The notes under the pieces are model-generated. The model had not been told where the DNA came from. It worked only from the letters and a program-made list of their open reading frames with translations, and searched no databases. The position numbers were made by a program, and so were the translations under genes. A stretch of 64,000 bases of DNA from Beta vulgaris subsp. vulgaris. Taxonomy: Eukaryota; Streptophyta; Magnoliopsida; Caryophyllales; Amaranthaceae. How positions within the stretch are numbered: position 1 is the first letter of the stretch; each line of letters opens with the position of its first letter. The stretch spans positions 56,344,141-56,408,140 of the forward strand of contig NC_079203.1 in the NCBI RefSeq assembly GCF_026745355.1, in the 5' to 3' direction. Shown in pieces: positions 11,245 through 22,700 of this stretch.

Positions 11245-11884
11245 ATGGCGCCCGTACTGCCTGTACACAGCCTAAAACCAAAAACAGTTCAAGACGAGCA
11301 ATCTGATCATTCCGATCACATCTTGTATGTCCGAGTTCGACTCGCAACCGACGAATTAGATGTTCCCTTCATTCATGGACTCATACATAAAATGGCAGCG
11401 TTTTACCATCTGAGTGACGAATGTGAAGCAACAAAGCCTGCTCTTTCTTCCACTCTTTTCAACTCCAAAACTCCTTTCGAACCCTTCAAAACTGTCACTA
11501 TTTTCCTCGTTGAAGTCTCATCTACTCCTTTTGCACCTAATCATCCCTCAACTCAACACTTTAACCATATCGAAACCATTCTACACCTTCCTCACCCCAT
11601 TAATGACCCAGAAATGGAGCTTTTTCGCACCGAAGAAGGAACAATCATTGGAGGATTTGTTTGTGAGGGAAGGCTATCGAGGTAATGGTTTTGGAGGAAT
11701 GCTGATGAAGGCGGTTGCTAGTCAAGCTGTGAAGATGGGGTATGCTAGAATGGAGTGGACTGTTACAACTTGGAATGTGGCTTCTCATACATTTTATGAG
11801 AAATTGGGAGCTCATATTTTGCAAGATTGGCGGATTTTCAGACTTGCTGATGATGCCCTCTTATCTTATGGTCGATCAGCTTAA
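11245..11884 (+). pseudogene. GNAT acetyltransferase copy 2, broken by a 62-bp deletion
   Basis: Near-identical paralogue of the gene at 407. It lacks an in-frame run of about 15 bases near codon 15 and then a 62-bp block between 11650 and 11651, corresponding to 828-889 of copy 1. The 62-bp loss shifts the frame: the N-terminal frame stops at 11685 after 146 aa, ending before the acetyl-CoA-binding motif. The matching C-terminal half (EDLFVREGYRGNGFGG to GRSA) continues in another frame to the same stop position (11882-11884). The loss lies between the similar words GCAGGTTTTGT and GGAGGATTTGT, pointing to a short-homology deletion. No acetyltransferase activity is expected. Confidence 0.9.
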
Positions 11885-11901
11885 GTAATGAAGATTGGAA
11901 G

Positions 11902-12740
11902 CTAAGTCATTACAAAACAACCAATCAAATTAATAAATGAAATATTAAAAAAAACCTAGCCTGGCCGTTTCTCAGTTTTAGAAATCCTAGTGAGTTCGGG
12001 GTTGTTACCATCCTTTTTTATGACTATAAGACCCAACTTTTACTTTTATGTACTTTTTTTTTCCTAGTTTCCATTAATAATAATAATCCTTTCTTCTTTC
12101 TCTAGTTGGGGAGCTTTCTACCCAATTATTGAGCTATTTGTCTCCTCTAATAGGAGTTTGAAGTTAGATCATTTAGTCTTGTGGGAGTTTAAAGTTTCAT
12201 TTTCATGGTTTGTTGTAAAAATGCATTTTTTTGGAGAAATTCCTATTAAAATTTGCAATGAAATGATCTCATACGCTATCTACACGATCCAATAAAGAAT
12301 AACTCTCAAAATTACATTACATGATAAATACTCTCAATAAAAGTCTGCATGATTCAGCAAAAGAATGGGGGGCTATACTATATTGTCATTTGGCTCATTA
12401 TTATCGTAGTTATGTCGCAGAGGGACTTTATTTAATCAAGTTAGATTATATTTCGTTATTTTTTAAGATCGATTGTAGATGTTGTATGACTTTCGATTAA
12501 TAAAATTTATCTTTTCCACTCAATTTATGTAAAAGCTCAATTATTATAAGTATTCCTTCATGTTGGAACATTTTCAATTTATGTAAATTTAATATTAATT
12601 GTAATATTACTAAATTTGATTTTATTTTTTGAGAGGATTACTAAATTGGTTAATTGTTCTATGTAATGATCTCTATTACACACGTCTTGTTTTAGCCTTC
12701 TTATTTATGTGCCATAGACTAGATATTGCTACCGGCCGAA
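11902..12740. other. Sequence inserted in the 3' flank of GNAT copy 2
   Basis: Bases just after the copy 2 stop (to about 11900) and again from about 12741 (TTTCAAGAGCATGGAACAAG) match the continuous 3' flank of copy 1 (1124-1230). The 840 bp between have no counterpart there. No clear inverted repeats or coding region were found. It is either an insertion into copy 2 or a deletion from copy 1. Confidence 0.5.
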
Positions 12741-12969
12741 GAAAGGAAGGAAATAAGTTTCAAGAGCATGGAACAAGTATTTCAACGTCACATAATATTT
12801 GTGTTTGAATTCAAGAATAATGTTATGTATCCCACTGTTCATCAATGTTATGTGGTTATTTTAGGTATTCCTATCCCCTTTATGATATGCTTGATTCTCC
12901 GTGCTAGAGTCTTACTAGCTCATATGATTTTTCAGTCAATTAAATGACTTGGCTTGCTCACGGGGTTTA

Positions 12970-13400
12970 AATCGAGATCTTACACCCTTGGCCATTCAAT
13001 AGGATTTGGAAAATTAGTATTGCCCCTAAAATACAAATTTTATCATGGCAAATTCTACATAATGGTCTCCCCTTAATGTCAAACTTAGCAAAACGACAAA
13101 TAACTGGTAATTCTCAATGTCCTATAAGTCATGCAGGCACAGAAATCGTAAGTCATTTACTCTTTTCTTACCCTATTACTCGACAATATTGGACCTTTAA
13201 TTATACAAGGCAAAAACTATAGCCTAATATACCTTCATATATTGAGCAATGTCTTAATTCTCTTAGTCACCGTCCCAAGTCTATTAAATTGGTTAGTTAT
13301 AACCTTTGGAGCATCTGGAAAGAACGTAATTATATTGTGTTTGAAAAAAGCACCATGAACATAAATCGTATATACGATAGAGCCTGACATTCGCAATAAG
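12970..13400 (+). mobile_element. LINE retrotransposon relic (zf-RVT region)
   Basis: Translation from about 12974 gives PFNRIWKISIAPKIQILSWQ, then a cysteine-poor zinc-ribbon remnant (CPISHAGTEIVSHLLF) and later LWSIWKERNYIVFE. This order is typical of the zinc-binding reverse-transcriptase tail of plant non-LTR retrotransposons. One expected cysteine is serine, there is a stop near 13206 and the frame changes afterwards. No reverse-transcriptase core is present. A 22-bp word, TGGGAAAGCACTATGAACTT and two bases, is repeated just downstream (about 13431-13490). Confidence 0.7.
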
Positions 13401-13629
13401 AATCGATCGCTCATACAATGGTAGATATCTGGGAAAGCACTATGAACTTTCTAATCCCCGCGAATGATAGTTGGGAAAGCACTATGAACTTTCCAACCAC
13501 CGAATGATAGCTGGGAAACTTACTACGATTACTACATCACCTGAGCCAAAGCTTTTGACCACAGCTTACCAACTTGTAGCTATTACTTGTTGAACCAACC
13601 AAAAATTCTCGTCAGTCATCACCTAACAA

Positions 13630-13638
13630 TATATATAA
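13630..13638 (+). promoter_or_regulatory. Possible TATA box of the U-box gene
   Basis: TATATATAA lies 137 bp upstream of the ATG at 13767 in otherwise non-repetitive sequence. Position and composition fit a core promoter. No other support. Confidence 0.35.
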
Positions 13639-13766
13639 TAACAAGTAAAACCATGATTAATATTATAATGCTTCCTAGCCCCTAAGAAAGTCAACAATCA
13701 AGCAGCCAATGGAAAGTTACTTGTAGAAGTTGAGAATTAGCTGCAGCTTATGCATTCAAAATCACC

Positions 13767-15741
13767 ATGAATACGCTTTTTCAACCTCTTCCAATTTTTA
13801 TAGGTTTTCCTCCTACTGAGCCCTTGATAAGATCGTTGATCACGATATCTAACGAGATATCCTCGCTAAGTAATTACCCCCCTGTACAGGTCAAAAACAT
13901 CTTAGCAATGACTCGGAGAATCAGACTTCTTTCACCGCTGTTTACAGAGGTGCAAGAGCTTAAAATCCCGCTTCTTCCATCTGCAATCCTGTGTTTTACT
14001 GAGCTCTTGTCTCTGATGACGAAAGTGAAGCTTCTGATTCAAGGATGTACTGAAGGTAGCTACCTGTGGAACCTCATTCAAACAGAAGAAGATAGGCAAA
14101 GCTCTTGCTATATTACCACTACAATCTATGAACATAATGATAGATATCAGAGAACAAGTGGAGCTCCTGTGCAAGCAGGCGAAAAGGTTAGATTTGTCAA
14201 TTGATCCCAAAGAACTGGAAAGAAGAAGTGAGGTTCTCCAAATAATAGCGACTGCCAAGGAAACCAATGAAAAAAACTATGGTTTCCTGGATGTTGAAAT
14301 GGCAAGAGAGCTTTTGAGCAGCATTGGTTTGAGAAGTCCAGTTGAATTTGCAGAGGAAACTTCAAAGTTGAAGGCAGAGGCAACAAGTCAGAGCGGTACA
14401 GGTGGGCCCTTAGTTGTTTCCAAAATTAATAGTCTTATTTCTTTGCTTTCATATCTCAGGTCTATGATCTTTAGTTTTGAAGAGAATGAGATCAGTCTTA
14501 AACTCTTGAAGCAGAAAACTACTGCAAAGAAACTTGCTGCATCAGCATCTTCATCTTCTCGAGCAATACTGACAGATATTCCGAATCAATTCTGCTGCCC
14601 CATTTCATACGAGGTAATGATAGAACCTGTAACTGTTGCAACTGGACACACTTATGACCTACACTCCATTTCCAAGTGGCTTAATTCAGGGCGTAAAAGT
14701 TGCCCAAAAAGTGGATGGAAGCTGACTCACCTCGCTCTAATACCCAACTACAACTTGAAGAGTTTGATCCATCAATGGCACCAAGATAACAATATCCCGT
14801 TGAACAAATTAGCAGCATCTTCCTCGGAGTTTAAGATGAACAAAGAGGGTCAAGTATGTACTGATTATATCAGATTCACATCAGAATTTTTAGTAGGGAA
14901 ACTTGCTACTGCATCTCGAGAAATGCAATGTAGGGCAGCCTATGAGATTCGTCTGCTAGCGAAAAGCAGCATGAATAATAGGAAAATAATTGCTGAGGCT
15001 GGAGCTATTCCATTTCTGGTGAACTTCTTAAGTTCTCAAGAACCAATTATGCAGGAAAACGCTGTGACTGCACTGTTGAACCTCTCCATCTACAGTAACA
15101 ACAAAGTCTTGATTATGGAAGCTGCAGCACTTCAAAAATTAATAGAAGTTCTAGAAAATGGGAAAACAATCAAGGCAAGGGAAAATGCAGCTGCAACAAT
15201 TTCAAGTTTGTCAATTGTGGATTATTACAAGGAAGATATTGGAGCTCAATCAAGTGCCATAGCAGCTTTAACACGTCTATTGAGAGAAGGAACCACAACG
15301 GGAAAAAGAGATGCCGTTTCTGCGCTTATTAATCTTGCATTATATCAACCAAATCAGACTAGAATAGTGCATGAAGGGGCAGTACCTTTAGTTGTTGACA
15401 TATTGATGGATGACAGGGCAGGAATTACAGATGATGCCTTGGCACTGCTTGCATTACTCTCAGGATGCTCTGAAGGAATGAAAGAGATCACCAGAAGTAA
15501 AGATCTCACGCCCTTTCTGATTGATCTCCTGAGATTTGGATCCCCAAAGGGTAAAGAGAATTCAGTCGCACTTCTTTTGGGTTTAAGCAATGATGGAGCT
15601 GAGATTGTGAGACATTTGGACCCTCAAACCTTTTCCTTACTCCGGAGTTTGATAGCTAATGGGTCATTCGAAACTCAGGAAAGGGCTAGTCTGCTGCTCA
15701 GGTTACTCATCAAGTGCTGCTCAAATCCTGCAAACCTTTAG
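13767..15741 (+). CDS. U-box/ARM-repeat E3 ubiquitin ligase, PUB16-like, with one frameshift
   Basis: Intronless plant U-box E3 ligase, about 657 aa if the two frames are taken together, against roughly 670 for Arabidopsis PUB16. The first frame (13767 to about 14090, 108 codons) carries the N-terminal UND-type helices. Near 14088-14095, within AACAGAAGAAGATAGGC, homology jumps to the next frame, which stays open to 15741. The U-box lies at about 14572-14796: IPNQFCCPISYEVMIEPVTV, then GHTY, then WLNSGRKSCP. This fold recruits the E2 enzyme. ARM repeats for substrate binding follow (about 14880-15700), with motifs such as NAVTALLNLS and NAAATISSLS. Read literally, the first frame ends at 14204 after 145 aa, and an ATG at 14128 would give a 537-aa protein keeping the U-box and ARM repeats. 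It is either a recent pseudogene, an N-truncated gene or a base-call error. Confidence 0.85.
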
Positions 15742-16763
15742 CATAAAACAGGATGAAACAAATCAAGGGTAACAATGAAATTGCTATGCTTGTCATTTGT
15801 ATCAGGGTTCACAACCCATTTTATACATCTTTACAAGATATAAGAATACATATACAATTCAATCTACCCAATTTTACAATTCCAGTTTAGAGCTTGTAGC
15901 CAGGCACCATAAAGACAGAAGTCCACATAATTCTGGGGATGTGGTTCCTGATATTCATTCACACCATCCTAACCTTTTCTTCACTGAGGTGGGAATGAGT
16001 GTCCATTTGCTCCAATATATGTAGACAATGTAATAGTTCCGACGCAATAATAATTAATAATCAATTGATAGTTCATAGTATATGATAGCTAATGTCAACA
16101 GCTCAGCATCAGAAAGATAACAGCAACAGAAGAAACTACCCCAAGAAAGGGTACAAAAAAGAATTAACATTGTAGTTGTATCGCGTAATTACAGCTTCAC
16201 AGTGAAAGTACACTGAAAACTTACCATGAGTGTCTCATGAGTAGGACATGCGAAAATACATAGCTGGATCACAAAATCATCCTATTGATCTAATAATACA
16301 TGACAGAATATAGAGGGTACACTGCAGCTTCTAAAAGAATGAGACTCCAAAGCTTTTGAAGACCGCAGACTTCAATGAGTTGAAACGCAAAGGAAAAGAT
16401 TATAGAGTGTCGAGCAAGATCATATAATTTTTCTTTGAAAAAAAATACTCATTCATTAATGTAGACAGGAGCTACTTAACAGCAAATAATATTACTTCAT
16501 TAATACAACAAATTTACAAATATTTATCATATATTACATATCATGTACAAACGGGAGCTACATCATGGACAATAAGAGAGTGAGAGATATAAGAAAAGGA
16601 GCAAAATTGAGCCTTCCTAGTCTCTTCTATAGCACATTAGAAAAGAATGCCTTGTGAAGGTTCAACTTATGTTCAACCAATCAGAGGATATAGCAAAAGA
16701 TTGGTCAGCGTACTTCTGTGAACAATTATTCACATGAGCTGAAGTGACAATGCTGTCAGTGGT
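15742..16763. other. Convergent 3' region between U-box gene and UGP3
   Basis: About 1 kb separates the U-box stop (15741, +) and the UGP3 stop (16764, -). It should hold both 3' UTRs. No further gene or clear repeat was seen. Confidence 0.5.
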
Positions 16764-19700
16764 TTACAATTCTACCATTTCTAACTTCACATGTGCTCCA
16801 TCCATCTTGTATTTCCAATACCAGCTTCCACTATCCTTCTTCGAGTCTTCTATGGGGCCTAATTGCTTGGAAATACCTGAAATTAAGCGGATAACCTCAT
16901 TTTTTGAATTTCTGGGACAGAGTAGTGAACTAAAACACCTAAAGGTTTCTTGTTCTCTAGTCTATGTCTTCTTATCTGATTAGACAACTTCCTTTATCAA
17001 ACCAATATCAAGGAGTGCCTTGACTTTGTTATTAGACCGAAAGGGGTCATTTGAAATGTATCAAAAAGTGACCCCTTTATATAGTGAAACGGTTTCACGG
17101 TAAGACCATCTCATCTAAATATATGCCTCCAAATGGAAAGGACAGCATATCTATATGCACTCTAGACTTCAAACCCACTAAATTAACAAAACAAATTATG
17201 AGTTCTATTGAAAATATCAACAGGTCTCAATGTCAAGTGGAATCTTTTATAAACAAATAAATTATTATTTTCTACTATTCTCTTTCCATCCCATCAGCTT
17301 TTTTGCTCTATTTATCCTGGCACTTTTTCTGACCTAGTTTCATTCCCTATGTCCAATTTCAACAATACTACCTTCGTTTCTTAATACTTAGGAACATACT
17401 TTCCTATATCTTTTAGATGCAAAATTTGCCTTTTGGTGAGTGGATTAAAAGAAATCAAATGTTGCAAGTTAAAAAACCGAAGTATGGAAATGACACATGA
17501 ACCGATTACCAAGGAGAAGGAGAGAGAGTGATGCATGGCCTATGTGATCAATGACGATGTAAGGCTTTCCTTGTATAAAAACTTACCCAAGAGAGAAATG
17601 TTGCTATTGTGAAACATCCCAACAAAGAATATGTTGCACGTACTAAGAAATGGAGGTAGTATTATCTACGTTGAGTACTCTTACAATTGTGGCAAAAACC
17701 AAACTTTATTTTGGGGACAAAGGAGGGAGTATGAACATGCAGCCATCAGCCACTAAAAAGTTTATCCACAAACCTGAATTGGTGGATGTAATCTTCAACC
17801 TGTGACCATCAGGAACCTCAAATACATGATTTCCCTGCATCACAAACATTTCTTTCATGAGAAATCACATGAACTATAAAATCTATTTCAGATATCATGG
17901 AACTAATGAATCTATTTCAGATAGAAACTTTACAACGCATATCAAAAGGAAATGTATGATCTATGAAATCAAGATGTCATTTACTGTCATCACACAAAGA
18001 GAAATTGCACAACATATTGTTGGGGTGAGGATTAGAACCCAAGGCCCTGGAATTCGGTGTAGTACTCCTCTAAGCTACCACCTCTTCCTCATGAAAGGTC
18101 CACTAATGACAATAATATCTTACCCTTTCTTGATAAAAGAGTCACTTGCTTACAACAATAACATTAATCAAAAAATCATTATTCACCTCAAGAGTAACAT
18201 CAATCGCCTCAAATTCAGCATTTCCATGCAGCATAACCTTCAAACACTCGTTCCGATGCACCTCATGCCTCCAGTACATGTTTAGTCCAGATTCCCAGTC
18301 AATACCTTTGTTTAACACCCTGACGTTCTGCAACTTACACCTTGCACATCTACAGAAACCATAACATACATGAGCTGAGTTTGTATCTATTTGCTCTTTG
18401 TAAGGCATTTATAGTTGCAAAAATCACCTGTGACCATACTCTAACAGAGGTTCCCCACTTTTATCAGCCTTCATAGCACCCATCACATTATCAGCAACAA
18501 TGATCAAGCTGCCATTAAGCTGAAAGAGAGCAGCAACGTCAGCTACAAGAAAAAAAAAAGTCTCATTTACAAGCTTCATATTTATTATTACCTGAACATC
18601 TTTCCAGAAAAACTCAGCAATCTCAATCTGCAACTCTGATCCTTTGGAGATGGAACCTCCATGAAACTGGAAACAAGGACAAGAAAAGGTGGAATCATGA
18701 AGCGTAAGTGTGGGTCGCATGTCTGGAGGCAGGATGGGAATGTAGAAATATGTGAAAGTGAAAGACGGAGCAACATTTCCTCCATTCTATATATATGTCC
18801 TCCATTCTATATAGCTGCAACATTTCCGTCATTTGAAATTTACAAATTGCAACATTACATTATTTGGTATTTTGTTCTCTGTATCTCTCTCCTCATGACA
18901 TGAGTCTCTCTTTTCATCTATATCTATCTCTCTAACAAGGCTTCTTTAAAAAATGTGCCAAGAATACATGTTGCACTAATAATTGAAAGGAGGATGTGTG
19001 TGTATATATATATATATACACACACAACACAACACAACACAAACACACACTCACACAATTACTACAGCTCCAGAAAAGAGCCATCTTAAGAAGCATGAAG
19101 TATCTGATATTACCTTTTGCCTAGAGACTTCCCAGAGAGGGCCCAAAGCAGGATGCAAAAAGATGAGATATGGAGGGCCAGATTTGATGTAGTTTTCATT
19201 ACCACCCACCTGTAAGATCCATATATATCAGTTCCAGCCACTTAACACAAATCAAGCATCAAGATTTAGGATACAACAATAAAGGTGCCCTTGGTAGTGT
19301 CTTGTGCTTACTAAATTGAGGGAAGTATTCACTACCCCTGTCTAATTAAAGTATTTTCCCATGGTGAAGAAAAATTAGTTGTGGGCCTGACAGATAGACC
19401 AAAAAGAGAATTTTTTAAATTTGGTAAGCATTAATTCCACCAACTTTTTTATAGAACTATTCAAAAAACTCTTTATTTACTAAATCCTGCCTAGTAAATG
19501 AGGTAGTCTATCATGATGAGAGACAATAATTGGTGCCAAGAGGCACAAAGTATATTGCCATATCGGCCGAGTAATAAAGGAAAAGAGGGGCTAAGTTTGA
19601 GCAATTTGCCAAGGAATTAAATTTCCAAGTCAAATATGAATTTTAAGATTTAACCAGACGCAATATGACTGATACATTAAATGATCATGAGAAGATATAA

Positions 19701-22700
19701 TTCAGAGTCAAGGAGACTGGCATACTTCAGAAATCTTGATATCGCAGTAGGAAAGGAGATCATAGGCATTCCTCATAATATCCAATAATGCTCCATCTGG
19801 AGTCTGCAAGGAAAAAACGGCAACTAGTTCCTTCAAAACTAAGCAAATCAATATTCAAGAAGTCATTGCACTATAAGAAAAAATAATTCAAGGAGTCAGA
19901 GAGTTGCTCCAGGTGTTCCTTGAGCATACAACAGGAGCAATTCAGCATCCTCAACAAAAAATACTACTTTTTTTGCCTTGTTTACACTTTAGCATAACTG
20001 AACTAAGCACATTAACATACCATTAAAAAGTCCACGCACACATCAGGTACTCAATCCAACTAATAATGCTAGCAACCTTAAGCATATTAAAAGACTCACA
20101 AATGACAAGAAAACTGCTACCATAAAGATTTCAGGAAATTACATGGACACAAATCTATAAATCAATGAGTGAGCAACTTGTCTGGATGACAGGTATCAAG
20201 CATTTAAGTTTTACTTTGATAAAAGTCGCTTTAGAGACATTTCTAAGAATCACAAAAGCGCGACGATTCATTGATATGCGATCTCGATACATAGTTACAG
20301 AGAAATATGGCACTCATTTTTTGCATTAGTTATTATCTTTAAAAGTGGTTTTCCCCATTCAAACAAGGAGCCATAAATATCAGAACCCTTCCCAGAGTCA
20401 TGTACACTGAGGATATAGAAGATGAGAAATAACAACTGTTGGTCCAAAAGAAAGATCCTATTGTAATTCAGCTGTGGCATCATTTTTTCTTGTTGGGCCA
20501 TAAGAAATATAGCAGTTTGACCTAAAGGACTGAGTGGGAACGGTTGCATCACTACATAAGTGAAACTCCCCCTGATTACATCTTTGTTATCATATAGCAT
20601 AGAAAATATAAATTGCATTTTTCAGAAATTTATTTTTAGAATTAATGATACTATATTATAAATCCATGGTCAATGTCAACAGACTCTAAAGTCTAAAATT
20701 AAAATAAGCCGGTTTTCGAGGGAGGGACTTGTTACCTGGTGAAGAGACATGCCACCTTGTTTCCTTTTCTTCTTGGCAGATGAAGTGACCTTTTTTCTTT
20801 CGTTATACACCATAAATGTATCCAGGACATCTGTTGTAGTCATTGAAATTAAGAAAGTGAATAAAGAAACAAAGATTAGATAATAGGGGTGAGACTAAAC
20901 GCAGTACTGAGGAGTGGAAATAGCAGACCTTCTTTTACTCCATAACACCGAGATGGATATGTATTGCAGAAGTCATCTGCAATATTTTGCATTGTACATT
21001 CCAGCCTGCCACCAGAAACACTGCAACATGCACACAAGGGTAAGCCATAGCTTTTGTTAACCCTCCCCATCCCAGTGCATGTATGTGTGTGCACAGAGGG
21101 ACCCATATGCTTCACTTTTCTTTTCTCCTTTGTTTGGGATGGCATATTTGTGAATTCTAAGCAAGTATTATTGCTTTTTACCTGTGCTTGACGCCATAAT
21201 GATCAATGTATTCAATTTGCTTCTTAATATTTAGAACCAATCCAGGTAAACTGCTCTCATCACTGCGTGATCCAACTTGCTCCACAGAATGAAGATCAAC
21301 ATATAAAATGTTTGTATTGGCCGGGAACTCAGATAGCAAGCTGGGAAGATTAATATTACGGTAAAGGGTAAACATCTTAATAAATAAGGTCGAAGGAAAG
21401 GCATTAAGCAATCAATTACAAGAATGACAAAACAGGCTATGTGGCAATGTACAGAAGTCAATCATGCAATACATAAATAAGAAAATTTAAGCTTCCGAGT
21501 TCTAACTGCATGTCAAAGATCAATTCTGACAGGCAACAGTCTTGACGAGACTGGACATAATTTGACCCCCACTAAAGAAATTGACAGTATCGATTGAGGA
21601 AAGATTGGCCCCAAAGAAGAAGCTAACAAAGTAAGACGAAGATAGAAAAGGATCTTCCCCAGAGTCCCAGACACACAAATACACAAACACAATTCATCAT
21701 AGATATACTAATTCCGACTTAAACATGATAATTCCACATAACATGTTATAGTATAGATAGATTTACAAATATTATCCACTAGAAAGAAGGAATGATTACA
21801 TTTATAAGTCAGTTCCTACCTCTTTGATGAAGAAGAACCTGGGATCCCAAATTTCTCAAACTCGGTGTACTCTATGCATGAAAATCCATAAGCCCACTTC
21901 CCGCCAACTTCCTTCTTTTCGACTAGAACATTTATTCCTTCAGTAGCTCCAGGAATTCTCTGACAAGATGCAAAACCTAGTTTCTGCCAGAATTGTGCAT
22001 AAAGAATAATAAACACATAAGATAGAGGGAAAAAAGTAAACTGAAATACACCACTTCTTCAGAATAAGGAACTTGGATTCTTAAATGATTCCAAGAACTT
22101 AAAATCATGAACACTACCAGGTACCACACAACTAGCAGCCAAGTCAGATTCAATTTTCATCTTTCATAATATTTCAAGTAGTTTGTTCATTAGATGTTGT
22201 CTCAGAAGTAAACCAGGTTAACAGAAATTAGTCTTCCAATCACATTTCATATTATTGAGAGATAATACCCGAAAATCCCCCACGGAACAACCACGAAAAA
22301 AAGCAACATAGATTATGCAAATCCTAGAAAGATTCACAAAATAGGAACCATTTTTGAAAGATCGTACTATTCAATCCAAGCACAGAACCCACAGAATACT
22401 ACCTTGATTGCATTATGATCTACTTCATCCATTCAGATATAGTTCCGCCATTTCTATTTTATGCACTATTCACATGTTACACTTAGATTGTCTTTGGTAA
22501 TTTATATTTTAGGAAAAACATTGTCATGTGGGATTTTGTTAGATTTGTCTCGATGAATATTTCTTTTAAATTTACTTATCGTAATTTTTACTTAATGATA
22601 ATTAAAGATATTAATGGTTGTAATCATGCATCGGCAAGCATGAAAGTTACAAATTGGTGCAACTATTTCTAAACGGCGGAAGTATTAAGTAAAGAAACTT

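Noticed and set aside
18005..18100. A tRNA gene
   Set aside because: A and B boxes are present but the acceptor and anticodon stems do not pair.
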